From Eledone cirrhosa (taxonomy: Eukaryota; Mollusca; Cephalopoda; Octopoda; Eledonidae): a stretch of 64,000 bases of DNA. Both the position numbers and the translations under genes were made by a program. The notes below the pieces were generated by a model. It did not search any database. It saw only the letters and a list, made by a program, of their open reading frames with translations, and was not told the origin of the DNA. Shown here piece after piece: positions 15,501 to 24,288 of the stretch; position 1 is the first letter of the stretch, and the number at the start of each line of letters is the position of its first letter. Location of the stretch: assembly GCA_964016885.1 (NCBI GenBank), contig OZ024740.1, forward strand, positions 4,978,865 through 5,042,864. Reading direction: 5' to 3'.

Positions 15501-16893
15501 TTAAAATATGGAAGATGTTTAGGAGATGGTTAGGAGAGGGAAGCTGGTTAGATGATTGAAGACAGTTAGGAGGTAGACGATGGTTAGGAGTTGGTTAGGA
15601 GATGGAAGATGGTTAGATGGTTGAAGACGGTTAGGAGATAGTTAGGAGATGGAAGATGGTTAGATGGTTGAAGACGGTTAGGAGATAGTTAGGAGATGGA
15701 AGATGGTTAGGAGGTGGAAGATGGCTAGATGATGGTTAGGAGATGGAAGATAATTAGATGATGGAAGATGGTTAGGAGGTAGAGATGGTTCGGAGATGAA
15801 AGATGATTAGGAGATGGAAGATGGTTAGGAGATGAAAGATGATTAGTAGATGAAAGATGGTTAGCAGATGGCAGATGGTTAGATGATGGAAGATGGTTAG
15901 GAGATGGAAGATGGTTAGTAGATGGAATATGTTTAGAAGAAGGATGATGGTTAGGAGATGGAAGATGTTTAGTAGATGGTTAGGAGATGGATGCTGATTA
16001 GATGATGGAAGATGGTTAGGAGATGGAAGATGGTTAGAAGAAGGATGATGGTTAGGAGATGGAAGATGTTTAGTAGATGGTTAGGAGATGGATGCTGATT
16101 AGATGACGGAAGATGGTTAGTAGATGGAAGATGGTTAGGAGATGGTTAGGAGATTGTTAGGAGATGGGAGATGGTTAGGAGATGGAAGATGATTAGATGA
16201 TGGAAGATGGTTAGGAGATGGTTAGGAGATGGAACATTGTTAGGAGATGGAAGATGATTAGGGGATGGAAGATGGTTAGCAGATGGAAGATGGTTAGAAG
16301 ATGGAAGATCGTTAGGAGATGGAAGATGGTTAGGAGATCGAAGATGATTAGATGATGGAAGACAGCCAGGAGATGGAAGATGGTTAGGAGATGGAAGATG
16401 GTTAGGAGATGAAAGATAGTTAGGTGGTGGCAGATAGTTAGGAGATGGAAGATGATTAGATAATGTAAGATGGTAAGAAGATGGAAGATGGTTAGGAGAT
16501 GGAAGATGGTTAGGATGTGGAAGATGGTTAAGAGATGGAAGATGTTTAGAATATGGAAGATGGTTAGGCGATTGTTAGCAGATGGAAGATGGTTAGATGA
16601 TGGAAGATGGTTAGGAAATGGTTAGGAGATGAAAGATGGTTAGGAAGTGGAAGATGGTTAGGAGATGTTTAGGAGATGGAAGGTGGTTAGATGATGGAAG
16701 ATGGCTAGGAGATGGAAGATGGTTAGATGATGGAAGATGGTTAGGAAATGGAAGATGGTTAGATGATGGAAGATGGTTAGGAAATGGAAGATGGTTTAGA
16801 TGATGGAAGATGGTTAGATGATGGAAGATGGTTAGGAGATGGAAGATGGTTAGAATATGGACGATGGTTAGGAGGTGGAAGATGGCTAGGAGA
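6511..16893. repeat. 10.4-kb G-rich minisatellite (18-bp unit)
   Basis: Tandem copies of the 18-bp unit ATGGAAGATGGTTAGGAG mixed with an 11-bp short form ATGGTTAGGAG. Common variants carry GATGATGG, GGTGG or AAATGG in place of GAGATGG. About 550-600 units. The plus strand is purine/T-rich with very little C. Short open frames inside it are meaningless. GGTTAGG resembles part of the animal telomere hexamer but does not form TTAGGG runs. The array ends at an A/T-rich boundary near 16894. Confidence 0.95.
12850..16727. repeat. 1,939-bp tandem duplication inside the minisatellite
   Basis: Rare variants recur at a fixed offset of 1,939 bp: GGCTGGTTACATGATGG (12923 and 14862), GATGCTCCGGAGA (near 13079 and 15018), and GAAGACAGCCAGG (near 14420 and 16359). 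The two copies are nearly identical; one visible difference is GAGAGGGAAG at 13087 versus GAGATGGAAG at 15026. Approximate units are 12850-14788 and 14789-16727. This is either a recent segmental duplication or an assembly duplication. Confidence 0.85.
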
Positions 16894-17759
16894 TGGAAGA
16901 TAAAAGTATATTCTAGAAATAAATGTTTATTTTTTTCATTAACCAAAAGCTCTGATGCAGGAAATAAAAAGTAAATAACAAGAATAGAAAAGGTGTAATT
17001 AAATAAATATCTCGGCTGCCATTGTTGGGTTATTATTATTATTACAGAAAGAAATAAGGTAAGAACAAAAATCGCAAATTTTAAGTAGCTTTGTTTCTCT
17101 CCCTCTCTCTCTTTCTCTCCACTACCACTCTCTCCCCCTCACCCTCCGTCTCCCCACCTCTCTCTCCAGTTGATGTCTGCTACTGTATCACCATTCACAT
17201 GTTCTGTTAGCTGTATCCATAACACAGGTGTTATACTCTCTCTCTCTAACAGCACCATCATCACCACCATCGCTGTCAACACCACCATCACCACCATCAC
17301 CACTACCAACCACCACCTCCACAGCTGTCACCACCAGCACCATTACCCCCCCCCCCCATCACCAACCACAATCACTACCCCCCCCCCCCCCCCATCACCA
17401 CCACCACAGCTGTCACCACCAACAGCAACTCCAACCTTACACCTCTCTCTTCTGTAAAGTGAAATCTATGTTTAACAAAACACCCACAACTGTTAATCTA
17501 TTCTAGAGAAAGCTGACAGAACAGTTGATGACTTTAAAGAAATGATTAAAGGGAAATTTCACAAATTTTATTTTCATTCCAAGATTTACCAAAGTGTGGA
17601 AACACCACTTTGCATTCACACAGCTTCTAGTAGCCAGACAGATACTGTAAGGCCCATATAATAGGATATCTCGTAAATAATGCATTTTTTAATAGTTTTT
17701 TATTTTTAAAAATTAAGATAAACTGTTCCTCGGATAATGACCAAAAGAACATGATTGCG
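16894..17759. other. Non-genic stretch with simple repeats
   Basis: Leaves the minisatellite into A/T-rich DNA with an (ATT)n run near 17030, a CT-rich tract (17095-17170), a CCA/CAC-rich tract with two poly-C runs (17250-17430), and ordinary-looking sequence to 17759. No gene seen. Confidence 0.6.
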
Positions 17760-18113
17760 AATACAAGCGACCGAAAGGGGGTTTCTCCGAAGGGTCTTTG
17801 GTGTAAGGTTACTCCATAGAGTGTATAACTCAGAGATCAGAGAGTCTAGGTAGAGCCACTACTTCTCTAAATTGAGAGATCCCAGCTCTGATACTATGGG
17901 CATGTGTTTAGAATGGCCAAGGAAAGAATTGCTGAACAGATTTTATGGGTAAAACCAACCAACAGGAGACAGAGGTAGACCCTGAGCAAGATGGTTGGAT
18001 AACATCCATGAACTTGGCTGGTCTCAGATCAATTGGAGATGGGTGGTTTTGACAGGACCTGCTGGAAGGAATGTTTGAGGACTCTGATCCCACAACCCTC
18101 TCGGGAATAAGTG
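17760..18113 (+). pseudogene. LINE C-terminal remnant (non-LTR retrotransposon)
   Basis: Conceptual translation across stops reads RVEPLLL..IERSQL..YGHVFRM, then ERIAEQILWVKPTNRR, then DRTCWKECLRTLIPQP. That order (GHV.RM, K/R-P-GRR, then a W near the end) is the conserved C-terminal region after the reverse transcriptase in many RTE-like and related LINEs. Several in-frame stops (for example in the arginine-rich part) show it is dead. There is no RT domain upstream, so this is a 5'-truncated copy. The clade cannot be fixed from this piece. Confidence 0.6.
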
Positions 18114-18274
18114 GGTAAAGAAGAAGAAAAAAGAAAATAAACTGCACTTTTCAAAGCTTGCACAAAGAATAAGGGTAAGGTGAATTTAATACCTGCTTTT
18201 ATAACAAATTTAACAGGTGTTTATCCCCACTTCCTCCGACTTTTATTGCATGCAATCGAAAAGGACCTGTCCAA

Positions 18275-18332
18275 CCCATGCAAGCATGGAAAACAGATAT
18301 AGAAACGGTGATAATGATGATGATAATGATTA
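18275..18332 (+). mobile_element. SINE 3' tail fragment
   Basis: Contains CCAACCCATGCAAGCATGG followed by AAAACAGATATAGAAACGG and a GATGATGATAATG run, the same tail as elsewhere in the window. The head is not recognisable upstream. Confidence 0.7.
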
Positions 18333-18959
18333 TGTAGCGACAGTATTGTACTTGATGTGGGAGCAATACTCCACTGAGATTCTCATCTGTTCTTTGTAAG
18401 GGGCCAGTAGTTTTATCGGGAAAGATGTATTTTCTAGATCTGAAGAAGACCAGTCTTTGAAATACAGCTTATGTTAACTTAACAATATATTTTCTGTTAT
18501 GTCTCATATATATTTCAAAAGCTCAACAGTCTATTCACAGTAAATCAATATTTTTGACACAAAATTAACTGGATTTCTCTTCTAAAACATTACCGCTCAT
18601 AAGGGTAGCATCACATTGCATATTTCAGTTGATTGTTTCATGTACATAAATAAATAAATAGTATGGAAAGCAGGCATAAAATGATGATAGAACTGCAGCA
18701 AAAATCTGTTCTCTGTTCAATAAATAAATATATAAATGTAAAAGACTTAACATGATTTGCTATACAGCTATCAGATAAGTTCTTCCCTCTGAGGAATAGA
18801 TAGATAGCTAGATAAAATTACAAGCAAAAATTCAGAATTTTCTGTAAGAAATATCATATCTCCACAAAATGATTTATAATTGTTGATAGCTAGCAGCAAT
18901 ATCAATATAGAGCTATTTGCAGGTAGATAAATAATTATTATCATCAGCGCCTTCACCAT
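18333..18959. other. Non-genic, A/T-rich
   Basis: No ORF of note. At 18439-18462 there is a CTGAAGA-stem-GAAA sequence resembling a hammerhead core, but its helix I does not close (see the rejected list). Otherwise featureless. Confidence 0.5.
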
Positions 18960-19030
18960 CGTCATTTTTCATCCACTTTCCATGGTGGCATGGCTTGTAC
19001 AGGTTGCCATGGTCCAAGTTAAATCGTATT
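18960..19030 (-). mobile_element. Degenerate SINE tail
   Basis: CGTCATTTTTCATCCACTTT then CCATGGTGGCATGG reads on the minus strand as a decayed version of the common SINE tail (CCATGCTAGCATGG core followed by ATGATG). Confidence 0.4.
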
Positions 19031-19364
19031 TGGTGAGACTGACCTTCTAGAATTTAGAAGTTTTGTGTCTCACGATCAAAGGCTCGTAATAAACTCAACA
19101 TTGTGAAAAAGGTTGTCTTTGACTATCATTGATATCGATCTAGCCGAATATAAAACAACTCAGAGATGCATCAACTACAGGGAATATTGAATTTATTCAA
19201 TGAGATCCACAGGGATCTCATCAAATAAATCTGTATCTTTTTGTTTTATTTATTAATTACTCAGATATTTAAAAAGGTTTATTAAGAATTATTTTACTAG
19301 TGTGCATAAATGTTTCATAGAATTTAATTGTTAAACACAAGTTTATAATAATTAAATTAGTTTT

Positions 19365-19454
19365 ACGTGGTGGATTGGCAGGATCGGTAGAGGGTCAGAT
19401 GCCATGCTTTGAAGCACAGTTACGTCCCTTTATGGACTGAGTTCAAATCCCGCC
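19365..19454 (+). mobile_element. tRNA-derived SINE head only
   Basis: GGTGGATTGGCAGGATCGG is a box A-like start, followed by GCCATGCTTTGAAGCA, CCCTTTATGG and box B GTTCAAATCC at 19441-19450. This matches the 5' halves of the complete SINEs at 49455 and 52494. The element stops just after box B and a 9-bp-period array begins in place of the expected GAGGTTAACTTTGCC body. Confidence 0.8.
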
Positions 19455-21127
19455 ATCACCATCAATACCACCACTACCACCACTACCAGCACTACCGCCA
19501 CTACCACCACTACCATCACTACCACCACTACCAGCACTACCATCACTACCATAACTACCACCACTACCACCACTACCACCACTACCATCACTACCACCAC
19601 TACCACCACTACCGCCACTACCATCACTACCACCACTACCACCACTACCATCACTACCATAACTACCACCACTACCACCACTACCATCACTACCATCACT
19701 ACCACCACTACCATCACTACCATCACTACCATAACTACCATAACTACCACCACTACCATCACTACCACCACTACCATCACTACCATCACTACCATCACTA
19801 CCATAACTACCACCACTACCATCACTACCACCACTACCACCACTACCATCACTACCATCACTACCATCACTACCACCACTACCACCACTACCACCACTAC
19901 CACCACTACCATCACTACCACCACTACCACCACTACCACCACTACCATCACTACCACCACTACCACCACTACCATCACTACCACCACTACCACCATTACC
20001 ATCACTACCACCACTACCATCACTACCACCACTACCATCACTACCACCACTACCACCACTACCATAGCTACCACCACTACCACCACTGCCACCACTACCA
20101 CCACTACCACCACTACCACCACTACCATCACTACCACCACTACCACCACTACCACCACTACCATCACTACCATCACTACCACCACTACCATCACTACCAC
20201 CACTACCACCACTACCACCACTACCATCACTACCACCACTACCACCACTACCACCACTACCACCACTACCATCACTACCACCACTACCACCACTACCACC
20301 ACTACCACCACTACCATCACTACCACCACTACCATCACTACCACCACTACCACCACTACCGCCACTACCACCACTACCACCACTACCACCACTACCACCA
20401 CTACCACCACTACCACCACTACCACCACTACCATCACTACCACCACTACCATCACTACCACCACTACCACCACTACCACCACTACCACCACTACCACCAC
20501 TACCATCACTACCACCACTACCACCACTACCACCACTACCATCACTACCACCACTACCACCACTACCACCACTACCACCACTACCACCACTACCACCACT
20601 ACCATCACTACCACCACTACCATCACTACCACCACTACCATCACTACCACCACTACCACCACTACCACCACTACCATCACTACCACCACTACCATCACTA
20701 CCACCACTACCACCACTACCACCACTACCACCACTACCATCACTACCACCACTACCACCACTACCACCACTACCACCACTACCATCACTACCACCACTAC
20801 CATCACTACCACCACTACCATCACTACCACCACTACCACCACTACCACCACTACCACCACTACCATCACTACCATCACTACCATCACTACCATCACTACC
20901 ACCACTACCATCACTACCACCACTACCACCACTACCACCACTACCACCACTACCATCACTACCACCACTACCACCACTACCATCACTACCACCACTACCA
21001 CCACTACCATCACTACCACCACTACCACCACTACCACCACTACCACCACTACCACCACTACCACCACTACCACCACTACCACCACTACCACCACTACCAC
21101 CACTACCACCACTACCATCACTGTCAT
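19455..21127. repeat. 1.67-kb CACTACCAC/CACTACCAT array
   Basis: About 185 copies of the 9-bp unit CACTACCA(C/T). The plus strand has no stop codon in the HHY frame, and the minus strand is open in both a poly-valine and a GGSGGSD frame. Three overlapping 565-605 residue frames over the same DNA are a composition effect and not a gene. The array starts directly at the truncated SINE head. Confidence 0.95.
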
Positions 21128-21378
21128 CTTTCTTCCTCAAAATTTGGCTGGAGAATATATATATATATTTGTTTTCAAGGTTTTTGATATGAAATCGTGT
21201 GTCGTAACAAATATAGTTATAGTTGGGGAGGGTCATATTGTTATAGTTGGGGAGGGTCATATTGTTGTAATATTGTCAGAAATAACATAACACTCACTGT
21301 TTGGTTGGTTTTCACTTCTCTATCTTTTATATCTCCATAGTTAATTCATTTGGCATCAATGTTTATCATTGACGGACC

Positions 21379-21433
21379 AAACCCATGCATGCATGGAAGA
21401 TGGACGTTAAACGATGATGATGATGATGATGAC
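21379..21433 (+). mobile_element. SINE tail inserted in foldback left arm
   Basis: AACCCATGCATGCATGGAAG, GACGTTAAACGATGATGATG and further GATGs are present here. They are absent at the mirror position of the right arm, where GACTGACCAACGGTC is continuous. Confidence 0.7.
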
Positions 21434-21486
21434 CGACGGTCAAAAATACAGATATCATATAGATATAAACACATATATATAGTCTA

Positions 21487-22560
21487 ACGAACGTGACGCA
21501 AAGAGGCATCTTGTACTCTTTTGCTCGCTCAAGCAGTTGTGTCAAAGTTCGTAGACTACGAGAAAGCCTTCGACAGCGTCGATATCATCGCACTGCTGAA
21601 CTCGTTGTAGAAGCAAGGAGTCGAGGCGCAATACGTTCAACTGCTCAAGGAGGCGGGTTCCTGATGCACCACCGACATAGCTCTGCTGTCATCACCCGTA
21701 CGAGTGTCGGTCAAGAAGGGAGTGATGCAAGGAGATAAGGCATTGACTGGCAAGGCGGTGTCAACATCAACGGCGCGATACTTACCCACTTCCGTTTCGC
21801 TGATGGCATCGTACTGATCGCTGAAACTATGGATCAGCTTCAGACCATGCAGATGGAGCTCGACATCAAAAGCTCTGCAGTAGGCCTCAAGATGAACCGC
21901 ATGAAAACGAAGTACCAACAGGTCGAATGGTGGTTGGCGGTGATGAAATAGAGGAGGTGGAGGAATATGTCTACCTAGGACAAGAATTGAACATGTGCCG
22001 AGACATTGAGAGGGAGATCTCGCGGAGGGTAAGGACCGGATGGAAGGCGTTCAACGGCATAAGGAATGTGCTCAAGGGGAGGTTGGACAAGACCACTCGC
22101 GCCAACCTCTTCAATAGCACAGTTTTACCTACAATGTTATATGGCAGTGAAACTTGGGCTACAACGAAAAGAGAAGCGCAGAGGGTGGTAACGGCTCAAA
22201 GTGCAATGGAGAGATCAATGCTAGGAATCTCGTTGAGAGAGCACATCAGGAGCGAAGTCATCAGACAGAAGTCCGGCGTGAGGGACGTTATCACGGAATA
22301 TATGCGCAGCAAGTTCAGATGGGCTGGACACGTCACCCGGTCACCGATAATCGGTGGATCCGCGCAGTTGCCGAGTGGTACCAGCGCGAGCGGAAACGAT
22401 CACTCGGAAGGCCTCCACTAGGGTGGAGTTACGATTTGAAGAATACGATTGGGACTACATGGATGAGGAAAGCACGATCCAGAGAGGAATGGACGACATG
22501 CTGTGACCAGCGGCGTTGAATGGACGCCCGACAGACTGGTCGGTCAAGGTGATCAAGGTG
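21487..22560 (+). pseudogene. RTE-type LINE reverse transcriptase remnant
   Basis: Pieces in several frames read, in order: VDYEKAFDSVDI (RT motif A), CTTDIALLSSPVRVSVKKGVM then QGD (motif B), IDWQGGVNINGAILTHFRFADGIVLIAETMDQLQT (motif C), VGLKMNRMKTK, then a long in-frame C-terminal part from 21927: VVGGDEIEEVEEYVYLGQEL, SRRVRTGWKAFNGIRNVL, TVLPTMLYGSETWA, SKFRWAGHVTR and WYQRERKRSLGRPPLGWSYD. These are hallmarks of RTE-clade LINEs. The copy is dead: in-frame stops, a deletion between QGD and IDW, and the catalytic box reads FADG where FADD is expected. It is flanked by ATATAGTCTA at 21477-21486 and 22561-22570, a 10-bp target-site duplication, so it inserted into the foldback arm. Confidence 0.8.
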
Positions 22561-22579
22561 ATATAGTCTATTAAAGTTC

Positions 22580-22607
22580 TTTCGTTGCACATCTGCAACA
22601 TCATCAG
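22580..22607 (-). ncRNA. Decayed hammerhead-like motif (left arm copy)
   Basis: On the minus strand CTGATGA (22601-22607), a 6-bp stem GTTGCA/TGCAAC with loop GATG, then GAAA (22580-22583). It mirrors the right-arm copy at 22790. The downstream strand here starts UA where the right arm has UG, weakening helix I, and the LINE insertion lies just beyond. Probably inactive. Confidence 0.4.
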
Positions 22608-22789
22608 TGGTGCTATTATGTTCCTCCTGTTGTATTGTACATCTACACCATCTTTATTTTAGAAATTAAAATAGATGATGAGGTAGTATGTCAACCCACG
22701 GATAAGTCTGGTTGACATACTACCTCATCATCTATTTTAATTTCTAAAATAAAGATGGTGTAGACATACAATACAACAGGAGGAACATA

Positions 22790-22843
22790 ATAGCTCCACT
22801 GATGATGTTGCAGATGTGCAATGAAAGAACTTTGTTAGACTAT
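22790..22843 (+). ncRNA. Hammerhead ribozyme candidate in PLE-like arm
   Basis: CTGATGA at 22799-22805, helix II GTTGCA/TGCAAT (one G-U pair) with loop GATG, GAAA at 22823-22826, then G-AA-C-U-U. This gives a two-pair helix III (A22826-U22831, G22827-C22830) and a CUU cleavage triplet ending at 22832. Helix I pairs UG, AG and CUAU (22833-22843) with CA, CU and AUAG (22790-22798), with a 1x2 internal loop and one bulged A. The oddities are one extra U between the CUGAUGA core and helix II and a two-base helix III loop. The same extra base and short loop recur at 58858-58900. Small helix III is known for hammerheads of Penelope-like elements. Confidence 0.6.
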
Positions 22844-23096
22844 ATATATGTGTTTATATCTATATTATATCTGTATTTTTGACCGTTGGTCAGTCAATGG
22901 TAAACATTGATTGCCAAATGAATTAACTATAGAAATATAAAAGATAGAGAAGTGAAAACCAACCAAACAGTGAGTGTGTTCTGTTAATATTTCTGGCAAT
23001 ATTATTACAACAATATGACCCTCCCCAAGTATAACTATATTTGTTTCGACACACGATTTCATATCAAAAACCTTGCAAAACAAATATATATATATA

Positions 23097-23545
23097 TATA
23101 CCCTTTCCTCTTTACCTTGTTTACACCAACTCCCTCTGTCTCTCTCTTTCACTCTTTCCCTTTCTTTCCCTCACCCTTCCTTTTTGCCTCATATAACTCT
23201 CTCACTAGCTATCTATTTCTCCTCCTCTCCCCTCTCCCTCTCTACTTGTTTTCCCCAACTCCCCTTCTCCCCCCTCTCTATCGACCCCTACTCCTACCCC
23301 CATCACCACCACAGTTCTCTCTATTTCCCCAGCAGTGGTCAATCCTTATCTAGATAATATTTATATATATCTTATCCATTTATTAATAAATTTATACTTT
23401 GCTGCTGCCACCATTTTCAATATGTTGGCCCTGTCTATACAGCGGCGCCATCTCTTAGAAAAATACTTTCAAAGGAAACAGAACTAAATAACAACTAATG
23501 TGTCTTTGTGTGGGTGTTCATGTGTTTATAAGTGTGCATATGTAA
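23097..23545. other. CT-rich non-genic stretch
   Basis: After a short (TA)n run the plus strand is strongly C/T-rich (23100-23340), then ordinary A/T-rich sequence. Open frames here are low-complexity (LPLSLSF type). No gene seen. Confidence 0.6.
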
Positions 23546-23960
<415 letters not shown>

Positions 23961-24288
23961 CTTGTGTATGCATGCAAATAAATATGTGTGTGTGTGTAAT
24001 TTACTTATTGAAATTGACACAATTGGCTCATCCAAAAACAAATATCAAAATGTTTGCAAAAACATATATATGACAAAAGTATATTGATCAGGGCTATTGA
24101 TCAAAGTCATCAATCAAGACCTTTGATTAGGCCATATATTTATCAGCTCAGTCATTTAACTCATTTCATAAAACCCAAACTTAACAACACGAGGGTTTAC
24201 ATCAAGGCTTCTTTCATAATGTTTGAATTGAATTAGTTTGGCAAGTGACTTGATCTAAGATCATGTTTGGCAAGTGGCTTGATCTAAG
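23961..24288. other. Non-genic A/T-rich flank of 48-bp array
   Basis: No recognisable element. Just before the array a short direct repeat (GGCAAGTG(A/G)CTTGATCTAAG at 24240 and 24269) runs into the first unit. Confidence 0.5.

Larger units (their letters stand above)
21160..23096. mobile_element. Foldback element with ~0.4-kb inverted arms
   Basis: The right arm (22719-23096) is closely matched in reverse complement by the left arm, split into 21160-21486 and 22571-22705. Matching landmarks include ATGAAATCGTGTGTCG, GGGGAGGGTCATATTG, GGTTGGTTTTCACTTCTC and CCTCATCATCTATTTTAA. The loop is CACGGATAAGTCT (about 22706-22718). A LINE pseudogene (21487-22560) and a short SINE tail (21379-21433) are later insertions into the left arm. 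The outer ends match the sequence after a PLE at 58975-59105 (GACCCTCCC..AGTATAAC, then CACACGATTTCA). I therefore infer two PLE 3' ends in inverted orientation. Confidence 0.75.

Noticed and set aside
6511..16893. Interstitial telomere because of GGTTAGG
   Set aside because: No TTAGGG runs; the unit is 18 bp and GGTTAGGAG is fixed within it.
18435..18480. Hammerhead ribozyme (CTGAAGA, AGAC/GTCT stem, GAAA)
   Set aside because: No acceptable cleavage triplet (the nearest helix III choice leaves a G) and the flanks do not pair as helix I. Probably coincidence or a decayed copy.
19409..21260. His/Tyr-rich, poly-Val and GGSGGSD proteins of 565-605 residues
   Set aside because: Three overlapping open frames on both strands of one 9-bp repeat; no conserved flanking domain.
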